NCBI RefSeq assembly: GCF_013377755.1 | Contig: NZ_JABXWR010000001.1 | Location: 2,057,104 to 2,121,103 of the forward strand | Reading direction: 5' to 3' | DNA: 64,000 nucleotides | Source: Methanofollis tationis | Lineage (GTDB): Archaea; Halobacteriota; Methanomicrobia; Methanomicrobiales; Methanofollaceae | In this document: positions 23,253 through 31,661 of the stretch, one piece after another | Position numbering within the stretch: the stretch's first letter is position 1 | Layout: each line of letters starts with the position of its first letter | Program-made: the position numbers and the translations under genes | The notes under the pieces: generated by a model | Database searches by the model: none | Seen by the model: only the letters and a program-made list of their open reading frames with translations | What the model was told of the DNA's origin: nothing

Positions 23253-23488
23253 GCCGATACCTCAAACGTCGAGGTGAATTTATGGGGCGCCTTCATGGCT
23301 GCGCTGATCTCGTCGTCATCGAGACCGAGTTCTTTTGCGTTCTCCAGGTACAACTCCACGGCCTCCTTCAAATTCACCAGCGCTTCATCTGGCGTATCGC
23401 CGCAGCTTGCGACACCCAGTTCAGGGCATTTCGACACATAAACGCCGTCTTCTTCCCAGAGCACGGCGGTCAGGATAAATGTTTTCAT
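23249..23488 (-). CDS. hicB: HicB antitoxin
   Basis: HicB of 79 residues: ILTAVLWEEDGVYVSKCPEL, GVASCGDTPDEALVNLKEAV. ATG 23488 gives the family N-terminus; a longer frame to 23527 adds unlike residues. It precedes and overlaps hicA, as in most pairs of this island. It is the last toxin-antitoxin pair before the housekeeping genes. Confidence 0.9.
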   Translation of the reverse strand: MKTFILTAVLWEEDGVYVSKCPELGVASCGDTPDEALVNLKEAVELYLENAKELGLDDDEISAAMKAPHKFTSTFEVSA

Positions 23489-23660
23489 AATCTCCTCTCT
23501 TCCGGGCAATAATCCATCCACAATCAAGACAACTGCTCCACCGGGCCAGTTCTCCCAATTTTATATCTCACTCATGGATGATAATAATATTATTCATATC
23601 GTCGTCGTTCGTTCCTCTTCTCATCACTGCCTTTAACACCCCTCCCGTCGATCCTGATCT

Positions 23661-24989
23661 ATGGATATCGAGGGATTTGTCCGCCGGGCATTTGCCGCGG
23701 GCAGGGGCGAGGACGAGATCGTCCGTGCCCTCACACACGAGATCACCACCATCAAGAGGCGGGTCTCAGACGAATATGCACAGGAATTCGCCCGCGCCGT
23801 CGTGCAGGAAGTCAAAAACACCTCGGGGCTTGAGGGCGACCTCTTCGCCTTCGAGGCGGCCGGGGTCACGATGGGCGAGTTCGGCGTCGGTTCCCGGGGC
23901 AAAGGCGACTTCTTCGCCCACCGCCAGTTCCCCCGGATCATCGGCACGGCCGCCGCCGCCGTCGGCGTCGACGAGATGGACGACGCCGGCGCCGTCGCCG
24001 CGAACGGGAAATACATCATCACCACCGTCGACGGCATGCACTCCCGCCTCTCCGACTTCCCCTTCCTCGCCGGCTTCCACGTCACCCGGGCCACCCTGCG
24101 CGACGTCTACGTCATGGGCGCAACACCCGTCGCCCTCCTCTCAGACATCCATGTCGCCGACGACGGCGACGTCGCCAAGATCTTCGACTACACCGCCGGG
24201 ATCGCCGTCGTCGCCGAAGCGATGGGCGTCCCCCTGGTCACCGGCTCCACCTTGCGCATCGGCGGCGACATGGTGCTTGGCGACCGCATGACCGGGTGCG
24301 TCGGCGCCGTCGGCGTCGCCGACTACCTCACCGCCAGAAAAGAGACCTGCCCCGGCGACGTCATCCTCATGACCGCCGGCGCCGGCGGCGGCACCATCGC
24401 CACCACCGCCCTCTACTTCGGCTACACCGCGGTCGTCGAGGAGACGATCAACCTCCACTTCCTCAGGGCCGCCGAGGCCCTCCTCAAGAGCCCGGTCCTC
24501 CGCCACATCCACACCATGACCGACGTCACCAACGGCGGGCTCCGCGGCGACGTCTACGAGATGGCCGAGACCGCCGACTGCCGGATCGTCATCGACGAGG
24601 CAAACCTCAGGTCCCTCGTCGAGCCGCGGGTGCTCGCCATGCTCGACGCTCTGGAGATCGACTACCTCGGCGTCTCCCTCGACGCCCTGCTCATCGTCGT
24701 CCCGCCCGAATACGTCGACGAGGTCACGGCCGTGATCAGGGGCGCCGGCGTCCCCATAGAGAGAATCGGCTACGTCGAAGCGGGTCCGGCGGCATCGGTC
24801 CTCCTCTCCGGCGGGAAAGAATGCGATTTTCAGCCGCGGTTCAGGGAATCGGCCTACACCCCGGTGAAAAAAGTGGTCGACACCGAACCCCGCGACTTCG
24901 ACGAGATGAAAAAACGGGTCGAACAGGCGGCCGACGCCGCCGTGGCAAAGAAAAAACGGATACTCGAGCGGCTCCGCACCCCGGATTAG
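23661..24989 (+). CDS. AIR-synthase/HypE-related protein
   Basis: Protein of 442 residues of the PurM/HypE/SelD superfamily, resembling the long archaeal HypE-like group (COG1973). Typical features are a Gly-rich GVGSRGKGDFFAH region, the acidic DDAG and TTVDGMHS segments that bind ATP-Mg, SDIHVADDGD, and TDVTNGGLRGDVYEM. Superfamily members use ATP to activate carbonyl or thiocarboxamide oxygen; the substrate of this group is not established. The basic C-terminal helix is an addition relative to HypE. The gene is transcribed alone and converges on the minus-strand operon. Confidence 0.78.
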   Translation: MDIEGFVRRAFAAGRGEDEIVRALTHEITTIKRRVSDEYAQEFARAVVQEVKNTSGLEGDLFAFEAAGVTMGEFGVGSRGKGDFFAHRQFPRIIGTAAAAVGVDEMDDAGAVAANGKYIITTVDGMHSRLSDFPFLAGFHVTRATLRDVYVMGATPVALLSDIHVADDGDVAKIFDYTAGIAVVAEAMGVPLVTGSTLRIGGDMVLGDRMTGCVGAVGVADYLTARKETCPGDVILMTAGAGGGTIATTALYFGYTAVVEETINLHFLRAAEALLKSPVLRHIHTMTDVTNGGLRGDVYEMAETADCRIVIDEANLRSLVEPRVLAMLDALEIDYLGVSLDALLIVVPPEYVDEVTAVIRGAGVPIERIGYVEAGPAASVLLSGGKECDFQPRFRESAYTPVKKVVDTEPRDFDEMKKRVEQAADAAVAKKKRILERLRTPD

Positions 24990-24996
24990 AGCCGCC

Positions 24997-25722
24997 TTAT
25001 CGCTCTTTTTTCCCGCTCGCACAGATATTGAAGGCGAGGTACGGGCACCGGCGCTCCACCAGGGGCTCGGCGCGCTGCGCCAGGTCGAAGAAGGGCCTGG
25101 AGAGGTTCACGTGGGCGAACGAGCACCGGTTCACCTTTGTATCCACGAACCCGGCGGCCGCGAAGAGGTCTTCCAGCTCCTCCTCGGTATAGTAGTGCTC
25201 GCCGAAATCCCCGACCCCGATCCGGCGCCAGTGCATTTTCTCCCCCAGGCGGTAGATCACCGGCAGCGCCGAGGTGAAGACATTGCGGCCCAGGGTGCAG
25301 ATCGCCACCCGCCCGCCCGGTCTCAGCACGCGGCTGACCTCGGCGAGCATCGCCGCCGGATCAGGCACGTAGCTGAAGGCCAGGATGCTGGAGACGGCGT
25401 CGAACGACGCGTCCTTGAACGGCAGCCGATCCGCCGTCCCGGCCATCACATGATCGAGCCCGTTCTGGAACCGCGCCGCATGCACCATCGCATACGAGAG
25501 GTCCAGTCCCACCGCCGTCCCGCCGTTGGAGAGGTAATGGGCCATAAACAGCCCGGTCCCGCAGCCGAGGTCGAGCAGGTCGCCCCCGGGCGGCAGGCAC
25601 CGCATGACATGATCCCTGATATGGCCGTGGTACCGGCTCCCCACGCTCCCGCCGTACCGGGAATCATAGACCCCGGCCACATGGTCGTAGTGCTGGCGTA
25701 TCTTTTCGAGGTCGCGTTTCAT
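24997..25722 (-). CDS. SAM-dependent class I methyltransferase
   Basis: Methyltransferase of 241 residues of the UbiE/MenG-like type. SAM-binding motif I is DLLDLGCGTGLF, followed by AVGLDLSYAMV, ADRLPFKDASFDAV and VLRPGGRVAI. The substrate is unknown; it may be a quinone-like lipid or a small molecule. It is the last gene of a long minus-strand operon and overlaps the RFC-like gene by four bases. Confidence 0.85.
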   Translation of the reverse strand: MKRDLEKIRQHYDHVAGVYDSRYGGSVGSRYHGHIRDHVMRCLPPGGDLLDLGCGTGLFMAHYLSNGGTAVGLDLSYAMVHAARFQNGLDHVMAGTADRLPFKDASFDAVSSILAFSYVPDPAAMLAEVSRVLRPGGRVAICTLGRNVFTSALPVIYRLGEKMHWRRIGVGDFGEHYYTEEELEDLFAAAGFVDTKVNRCSFAHVNLSRPFFDLAQRAEPLVERRCPYLAFNICASGKKER

Positions 25723-26717
25723 GAAAAAACCTCCTGGCTGATCCTCGCCAGCAGGGCGTTGATCTGAATGAATTCGTTCGAGCCCCGCCTGATCACCAGG
25801 TCGGCGTCGGCAAGGGCGACGGCGATCCTGGGATCGTTGTACTCCCGTTCGGCCGCCTTCGCAAGTTCCCTGATCACCTCAGGCCCGGTGAGCCCGTAGT
25901 CGATGAGCAGGGACTCGGCCCGCTGGCGCGCCGCCGCCGGGTTCCCGCTCATCAGCGCCGCAAAAGCCGAGGCGGCGACGGTCTCGGTCTCTGACGAGGT
26001 GGTCTGTGCAAGATCGACCGGCCCCTTCGACTCGGCAAAGACCTGGAGCAGGATCGTCGCCCGCCGCAGGTCGCCCCCGGCCGCCGGCACGATCAGGTCG
26101 AGGTCGTCCGCGGAGACCCGTTCGGCCGCCACGCCCTCGCCCTCCAGGATCGCGGTGAGCCGCCGCCTGATCAGGTCGTCGTCCACCGGGACGAAGGTGA
26201 TCGGCAGGCAGCGCGAGGCGATCGCCGGGATGATGGCGCTGCCGTTCGTGGTGAGAAAGACGAACCGGCAGGTCCCCGAGTAGCGCTCCATGATCCGGCG
26301 CAGCCCCTGCTGGGCCTCGCGGCTGATCGCCGACGCCCCCTCGAAGACCATCAGTTTGAACCCGGCGTCGAGGGGCCTGATGGCGGCGTACCACTTCACC
26401 AGGTACTTGAAGTTCGTCAGGAAACTCTCGTCTTTCTTATAGATGTGCCCGAAACGCTCGTCCGCTTCGAGGTATTTCTTCCCCTGCTCGAAGAGGTCGG
26501 CCGTCGGGAAGACGGTGGTGTTCTCCTGCCAGTTCGCACCGTACAGCGTCCGGGCGAGCGCCTCGACGGCGATGCTCTTCCCGGTCCCGGTCGGCCCGAC
26601 GACCAGCAGGTGCGGGACGTTCCCACTCTCCGCAAACGACGAGAGCACCCGCACCGCCTCCTCCTGGCCGAGGACGCCTTCCAGGGTCGACGGCCGGTAT
26701 TTTTCACTCCAGAGCAT
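25719..26717 (-). CDS. Divergent replication factor C small subunit
   Basis: AAA+ clamp-loader-type protein of 332 residues. N-terminal MLWSEKYRPSTLEGVLGQEEA and Walker A GPTGTGKS (residues 41-48) are typical RfcS. The arginine-finger SRC motif is present near residues 168-170. The Walker B, normally LLDEADAL, reads MVFEGASAI near 123-131: the Mg-coordinating Asp is Phe and the second Asp is Ala. This fits a second, ATP-binding but perhaps non-hydrolysing clamp-loader subunit. Its position between CoA and methyltransferase genes is unusual. Confidence 0.85.
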   Translation of the reverse strand: MLWSEKYRPSTLEGVLGQEEAVRVLSSFAESGNVPHLLVVGPTGTGKSIAVEALARTLYGANWQENTTVFPTADLFEQGKKYLEADERFGHIYKKDESFLTNFKYLVKWYAAIRPLDAGFKLMVFEGASAISREAQQGLRRIMERYSGTCRFVFLTTNGSAIIPAIASRCLPITFVPVDDDLIRRRLTAILEGEGVAAERVSADDLDLIVPAAGGDLRRATILLQVFAESKGPVDLAQTTSSETETVAASAFAALMSGNPAAARQRAESLLIDYGLTGPEVIRELAKAAEREYNDPRIAVALADADLVIRRGSNEFIQINALLARISQEVFS

Positions 26718-27444
26718 GCCCCATCTCCTCCAGCCGTGCGGCGATTGCGGCGAGCGCCTCTCTCAGGTATCTCTTCCCGTCCACGCCGCATGCACGCTCC
26801 CGCGCCTCTGCAGGCGTCATCGTCCGGCAGGCCGCGGCGATCGCCGGCACCGCCCGCCGCACCTCGTCGATCACCGGCAGGGTCGCCGTCTGCGCCGTCC
26901 TGGAGAGGGGATTTAGGTCGACGGCGATCACCGCCTTTCCCATCTGCCGCAGGGCGGCGCACCGATCCCCGTCCTCGAGCGGGACCAGCACCAGATCGGC
27001 GGCGCCGATCCCCTCGGGCAGGCAGAGGGCGCGGTCGTGGGAGAGGGGGATCAGCCGCTCAGGGGCGCCGGCAAGGACGTCCACGCCGTGCTCTTCCAGC
27101 AGGGCCGTGATCCGCTGCATCCGCTCCTCGGTCCGGTGGAAGAGGTTCACCTCCACCAGGGCCCCGCTCGCCTCCTGCAGGTCGGCGAGCTGGTGGGCGG
27201 AGAGGGCGGCGGTGTTCCCGTTCACCGAGATCACCGGGCGCCGTGCGGCGAGCAGCATCGCGGCGGCGTCGATCTCAGCGCGCGCGGCGCTCGCCGTCGT
27301 CCGCTCGCCGAGCAGGTAGTCGAAGGCCTCGCCGCGCCCCTGGGCGATCAGCCCCTCGGGCGCCACGATCCCGGCCCGCATCGCATCGGCCAGGCGCTCC
27401 CGCACCACCAGGGCGGCATAGCGCGGGTGGTCCTCAGGGATCAC
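26704..27444 (-). CDS. 4-phosphopantoate-beta-alanine ligase (phosphopantothenate synthetase)
   Basis: Archaeal phosphopantothenate synthetase (COG1701), which joins 4-phosphopantoate and beta-alanine using ATP. At 246 residues it has the family length. Recognisable stretches are IPEDHPRYAALVVRERL at the N-terminus, RPVISVNGNTAAL, LVEVNLFHRTEERM and GKAVIAVDLNPLSRTAQ. It overlaps the pantoate kinase gene by four bases, and the pair replaces the bacterial PanC/PanK route. Confidence 0.93.
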   Translation of the reverse strand: MIPEDHPRYAALVVRERLADAMRAGIVAPEGLIAQGRGEAFDYLLGERTTASAARAEIDAAAMLLAARRPVISVNGNTAALSAHQLADLQEASGALVEVNLFHRTEERMQRITALLEEHGVDVLAGAPERLIPLSHDRALCLPEGIGAADLVLVPLEDGDRCAALRQMGKAVIAVDLNPLSRTAQTATLPVIDEVRRAVPAIAAACRTMTPAEARERACGVDGKRYLREALAAIAARLEEMGHALE

Positions 27445-28301
27445 GCCCGCACCTCCAGCAGCCTGAACCCCTCGCGGGCGATGTGCAGGGGGATCGGCGG
27501 CGCGAACCGGGAGAATACCTCCTCAGCACCGTCGCCGGTGGCAAACGCCCCTCGCCCGAGCATCGTCATGCTCGCACGGACCCCGGCGGCGTCGCAGGCG
27601 GCGAGCACCGCCCCGACCTCCGGGGGGACAAGCCCGCTTCGGCCGGCAAATGCACGGGAGAGCCTGAAAAATTCAGGGAGGTCGGAGGGGCACCCCTCGG
27701 GAAAGGCGGCGGCGATCCGCTCGATCTGCGCCTGCGACCCGATCACCTCGGGCGTCGGGAGTGGCCCGAACGAGACTGCCCAGATCGCCTCCTCGGGGTA
27801 AAATCGCCTGATCTCTCCCCCGGGCCCGGGCGTCGTCCGGCAGACGATCCCGCCGCCCTGGCAGGCGGCGACGTCCCCGAGGCCGGTGCTGTGCACCACC
27901 TCGGCCTCATGGGCGAGGGCCGCAATCCCCCGGCGGTCCATGCCGAGGTCGAAGAGGGCGTCGACCGCCGTGATCGAGGCAAGCAGGGCCGCGGCCGAGA
28001 GCCCGAACCCGGCCCCGATCGGGAGGCTGCACCGTGTCTCCACGCGTGCGCTCACATCGAGGCGCTCCAGGGCGTACTCCACCGGCGGCGACCCTGAAGC
28101 CTCGGAGAGCACCGCGCCCTCCGTGTCCCTCCGGCCGACCACGACCTCGATCGTCTCGGCCGCCGAGGCCGAGGCCACGACCCCCTCCTCGATGACGATC
28201 CCGGCCCCCAGGCTCCCGGTCGTCGCCGGGCTCTCCCCCGCCACTTTCATGAAGTAGCCGGAGATGTGCCCGGGCGAGAACGCTACAGCAGTGCGGACCA
28301 T
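27441..28301 (-). CDS. Pantoate kinase
   Basis: GHMP-superfamily kinase of 286 residues that phosphorylates pantoate in archaeal CoA synthesis. Features include AFSPGHISGYF at the N-terminus, the ATP-binding LPIGAGFGLSAAALL (GHMP motif) and GLGDVAACQGGG. ATG 28301 is chosen because upstream in-frame sequence is Gly/Arg-rich shadow of CoaBC. It overlaps coaBC and the ligase gene, so all three CoA genes form one operon. Confidence 0.92.
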   Translation of the reverse strand: MVRTAVAFSPGHISGYFMKVAGESPATTGSLGAGIVIEEGVVASASAAETIEVVVGRRDTEGAVLSEASGSPPVEYALERLDVSARVETRCSLPIGAGFGLSAAALLASITAVDALFDLGMDRRGIAALAHEAEVVHSTGLGDVAACQGGGIVCRTTPGPGGEIRRFYPEEAIWAVSFGPLPTPEVIGSQAQIERIAAAFPEGCPSDLPEFFRLSRAFAGRSGLVPPEVGAVLAACDAAGVRASMTMLGRGAFATGDGAEEVFSRFAPPIPLHIAREGFRLLEVRA

Positions 28302-29416
28302 ATCGCCGCCGCCACCTCCTCCTTCGTCCCGCTCACCTGTTCGCTCCTCTCCCCCGTCATCATTACAAACTCCCCCCCGGCGGCCCCCATCGCCGGCGGC
28401 GCATTCGTCACCACCATGGCGACGCCTGAGGCCAGCATCGAGCGCGCCCGCGCCTCCTCGTCCCAGCCGAGTTTGAAGGCGACCGCCGTCCCGGTAAAAA
28501 CATCGAGCACGGCGTCCAGCACCTTCGGGAGCGGTTCGAGACGGATCGTCCGCCCCGTCCCGCTCGGGATCTTCCCCTCTGCCCGTTCGGGCAAAAAGTC
28601 CGAGATCGCCGCCGCCGAGATATAGATGTCTGCCGCCGGCGCCTCTCGAAGGACGGCCTCCATCATCTCCGCGGCCGTTTCGGCATGCACATTCCGCACG
28701 CACGGGAACCGGCCCGCATGGACGACCGTCACCTCCGCCCCGAGCCTGAATGCCTCGAGGGCCAGGGCGCGGCCCATCTGCCCGGTCGAGCGGGTGGTGA
28801 GCACCCGGACATCGTCCACCGCCTCGGCGCAGGCGCCGCTCGTGATCAGCACCCGTTTTCCGGCAAGGGGCCGACCCGAGAGGGCACGTTCGGCGTGGAG
28901 GACGATCTCCTCGATCCCGGCGATCTTCGCCCGCCCCTCCTCGATCCGCGGCGGGACGATCTCGATGCCCCAGGCCCGCAGGCGCTCAAGGTTTGCGGCG
29001 ACGGCCGGGTGGCGGTACATGCTCTCGTGCATCGCCGGCGCCACCACCACTGGCATCCTGCGGCCGAGCGCCGTCGTCGCAAAGGTGGTGACCGGGGTAT
29101 CGTCGATCCCGCAGGCGATCTTCCCGATGGTGTTCGCCGTGCAGGGTGCGACGAGCAGCAGGTCGGCGCATCCGCCTTCCCCGCAGTAGAGGACGTGCTC
29201 CACCATGCCGGTGCAGCGGACGATCGCCTCCCGGCCCGTCGCATACGTGAGGGCGTCCGGGTGGACGATCCCGCAGGCCGCCGCCGTCATCACCGCCTGC
29301 ACCGCGGCGCCGCGCCGCCGCAGCTCGTGGGCGAGCCGCACCGTCTCGACCGCCGCAATGCTGCCGGTAACGCCCAGAATTATTGTTTTCCCTTCGAGTT
29401 TTCCGCCGCCGGTCAT
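28283..29416 (-). CDS. coaBC: Bifunctional phosphopantothenoylcysteine decarboxylase/synthetase
   Basis: CoaBC of 377 residues. The N-terminal flavoprotein CoaC domain has GVTGSIAAVETVRLA, VAPCTANTIGKIACGI and VVVAPAMHESMY; the usual PAMN is PAMH here, as in some archaeal members. The C-terminal CoaB domain has VLITSGACAEAVDDVRVLT, RSTGQMGRALA and the NTP-binding ISAAAISDF and KVLDAV. Together they add cysteine to phosphopantothenate and decarboxylate it to phosphopantetheine. ATG 29416 overlaps the upstream stop as ATGA. Confidence 0.93.
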   Translation of the reverse strand: MTGGGKLEGKTIILGVTGSIAAVETVRLAHELRRRGAAVQAVMTAAACGIVHPDALTYATGREAIVRCTGMVEHVLYCGEGGCADLLLVAPCTANTIGKIACGIDDTPVTTFATTALGRRMPVVVAPAMHESMYRHPAVAANLERLRAWGIEIVPPRIEEGRAKIAGIEEIVLHAERALSGRPLAGKRVLITSGACAEAVDDVRVLTTRSTGQMGRALALEAFRLGAEVTVVHAGRFPCVRNVHAETAAEMMEAVLREAPAADIYISAAAISDFLPERAEGKIPSGTGRTIRLEPLPKVLDAVLDVFTGTAVAFKLGWDEEARARSMLASGVAMVVTNAPPAMGAAGGEFVMMTGERSEQVSGTKEEVAAAIWSALL

Positions 29417-30282
29417 GAGAGCACCATCTCGTGTACGATATGCCATATATGCGGCCCATATTTCTTTACTTTGCGGGTGGCGATTCTGACCTTGAAACCG
29501 GTCGATTCAGCCGAAACCCGGGCCGCGTCCGCAACGTCCCCGAGGGCGTGGAGGTGGATGGTGGTTCCCCCCCTTGCATGGGCGAGGGCTTCGGAGAGAA
29601 ACGCAACGGCGTCGAAATGCCCCATCACGATCCGGTCGTAGGTGCCGGCGAGCAGGCTGCGGCAGTCGCCGCACTCAGCCGTGACCCTCCCGATAAGCCC
29701 GTTCGCCTCGATATTCTCCGCGAGGTAGCCGAACGAGACCGGGTTTATCTCCATGGCGTGCACATTCGCCCCGGCCGCCGCCATCGGCAGGGTGAAGTAG
29801 CCGATCCCGGCGAACATGTCGGCCACCCGCTCGCCTTCCTGCACCGTCCTGCCCATCAAGGCCCGCTCCTCCAGGTTTCCGGCCGCATACATCACCTCGG
29901 CCGGGTTAAGCCGGTAGCAAAGTCCGTTCTCGTGGTGGCAGACCGGGTGAGCCTCGCCGTAGAGCGTCTCCACCGCAGGCAGGCGGCGGACACCCTCGAT
30001 CGCCGCGAGGTACAGCACGCAGGCCGGCCGTCGCCAGGCGAGGATCGCCGCCACCTCCTCCGCGGTCGGCCGCCGGCCGCGCACCACCGCCGTGTCGCCG
30101 ATCATCTGGAAAGGCCGGCCGCAATACGGCCGCCGCTCAGGGAGGTCATCATCGCAGGGATACCCCTCGCGCACCGGCACCAGGGCGACCTCCCCCTCGA
30201 CATACGGCCTGCGGGAGGGATCGGCCCACGGCTCGCGCACCGCTGCCGCAAGCGCCTCTTTCCTGACCCTCCGCACCCGCAT
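29413..30282 (-). CDS. taw2: Taw2-type wybutosine aminocarboxypropyltransferase
   Basis: SAM-dependent enzyme of 289 residues of the Trm5/TYW2 family. It has VADMFAGIGYFTLPMA and HAMEINPVSFGYLAENI, but in place of the Trm5 catalytic NPPY it reads RIVMGHFDAV, as in TYW2/Taw2. It is therefore assigned to the transfer of the 3-amino-3-carboxypropyl group to imidazo-G37 of tRNA-Phe. A Trm5-like role is the alternative. It begins two bases after the NMD3 stop. Confidence 0.82.
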   Translation of the reverse strand: MRVRRVRKEALAAAVREPWADPSRRPYVEGEVALVPVREGYPCDDDLPERRPYCGRPFQMIGDTAVVRGRRPTAEEVAAILAWRRPACVLYLAAIEGVRRLPAVETLYGEAHPVCHHENGLCYRLNPAEVMYAAGNLEERALMGRTVQEGERVADMFAGIGYFTLPMAAAGANVHAMEINPVSFGYLAENIEANGLIGRVTAECGDCRSLLAGTYDRIVMGHFDAVAFLSEALAHARGGTTIHLHALGDVADAARVSAESTGFKVRIATRKVKKYGPHIWHIVHEMVLS

Positions 30283-30284
30283 GC

Positions 30285-31325
30285 TCACCCGACGAGCACG
30301 AACTGTCCGGTCTCGCTGTCCCTGATCACCATGACCGTCCCGCCCTCTTCGGGGTGGAGCCAGGGCAGCGCCCGGCACTCCACCGCGCCCTGCGTTCGCG
30401 GGTCCAGGATGCCCAGGACGTCGTCGTAGAGATAGGCGACGAGGGCGCTCTCGGCATCGCCGACATTCCCGACAAGCCGTTCGATCTCGTCCTCCCTGAC
30501 GATCCGGTTCGTACCGTCCTGCAGGTCGAAGGCCTGCACCTGCCCCTGCGTCGCCGAGCGCACCTCAAGGTACCGGCCGCGGCTGAGGACGACGTCCCCG
30601 CGCTGGTAGCGCGGCAGGCGGATCAGGAAGGTGATCCGGTAGAGCTTCTTCCCGTCCTTCTCCCCCACGAGCTTCGGGTGGGTGGAGAGACGGCCGCCGA
30701 GGGCGCCGGTGATCTGGCTCGCGAGGATCTGGCCCATATGGTTCGAGCCGACCACGATATCCAGCCCGTCCTTCGTCGCCTCGACCTTCGAGACAAAGGC
30801 GAGGCGTTCGCCCGCCTCCTGGAGGGAGGTCTCGAGTTCCTCGGTGATCCGTGCCGCCCGGTCGATCTCGCGCACCGAGGGCCGCCGGTCGGTCGCCCGC
30901 ACCTGGATGATCCCCTCGTAATACCCGCCGCTGATCCGGTTGCACCGGTCGCACTGCTCTTTTATCCAGACGATCTTCGTGCTGCACTCGCCCGAGACCT
31001 CGACCCCGTAGAGCAGGCCGCGGACCTCCGCGGTGACGGCCGTCCGGTTCGGGCTCGTCTCCCTGAAGGTGAACTGCACCTCCGGGCGCCTGACGTCCGG
31101 GTGGAAGTGAAGCGCCGAATACGCCAGCTCCTGGAGCAGGGCCGCCCTATCGACGGTGGTGTCGCTCCAGGTCTTCCCCTGTTTGCGCGAGTCGCAGACC
31201 GGGCAGTAGATCGTCTCCACTCTCGGGTCGCAGGTGAACCATTCTGTCTCGGCCGCCCGGCACTCATTGCAGAGCCCGGCCGAGGGTTTGCCGCATCGCG
31301 GGCAGACGCTCCTGAGGATTTCCAT
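30285..31325 (-). CDS. NMD3-family ribosome-associated protein
   Basis: Archaeal homologue of NMD3, the 60S/50S ribosome maturation and export adaptor, 346 residues. The N-terminus has a zinc-binding array with CPRCGKPSAGLCNEC and CPVCDSRKQG, and a third CxxC, CDRCNRISGGYYEG. Later parts include GLDIVVGSNHMGQ and the beta-rich C-terminal domain. ATG 31325 gives the zinc-finger start. It is placed with the DUF424 gene and a tRNA modification gene. Confidence 0.9.
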   Translation of the reverse strand: MEILRSVCPRCGKPSAGLCNECRAAETEWFTCDPRVETIYCPVCDSRKQGKTWSDTTVDRAALLQELAYSALHFHPDVRRPEVQFTFRETSPNRTAVTAEVRGLLYGVEVSGECSTKIVWIKEQCDRCNRISGGYYEGIIQVRATDRRPSVREIDRAARITEELETSLQEAGERLAFVSKVEATKDGLDIVVGSNHMGQILASQITGALGGRLSTHPKLVGEKDGKKLYRITFLIRLPRYQRGDVVLSRGRYLEVRSATQGQVQAFDLQDGTNRIVREDEIERLVGNVGDAESALVAYLYDDVLGILDPRTQGAVECRALPWLHPEEGGTVMVIRDSETGQFVLVG

Positions 31326-31327
31326 GA

Positions 31328-31618
31328 TCAGACGGTGATGATGATGGCATGCGGGACGCCGCCGACAGACAGGCATCCCTTCTGTGTGATCAGTCCCATG
31401 GCGATGGCGACCCCGGTCGCCTTCTTCCCCATGAGGTTTGCATTGCTGGCATTTTTAAGGGCGGCGCGGATCTCTTCCTCGGTCGCCTGCTCGGTGCCGT
31501 AAAACGCCCCGGTGATGGCGATCCGGACGTCGCCGTGGCTGAGGGTGGTGTTGAGCAGGTCGGCATCGCAGACCGCCACCACCTCACCCTGTGGTGTATG
31601 GTGGACTTTCAGGTACAT
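31328..31618 (-). CDS. DUF424 family protein
   Basis: Archaeal DUF424 protein of 96 residues; family members are conserved in archaea and often adjoin NMD3 or translation factor genes, with no known reaction. Segments are MYLKVHHTPQGEVVAVCDAD, EEEIRAALKNASNANLMGKK and GKKATGVAIAMGLI. ATG 31618 fits the family; the upstream extension is not conserved-looking. Confidence 0.88.
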   Translation of the reverse strand: MYLKVHHTPQGEVVAVCDADLLNTTLSHGDVRIAITGAFYGTEQATEEEIRAALKNASNANLMGKKATGVAIAMGLITQKGCLSVGGVPHAIIITV

Positions 31619-31661
31619 CAGTAGTATGTCGGCGGCACCGATAAAAAAAGGGTGGATCGTC

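Noticed and set aside
10971-23488. CRISPR array or insertion sequence within the island
   Set aside because: No regularly spaced direct repeats of 23-40 bases and no transposase or integrase frame were found; the repeats present are a segmental duplication.
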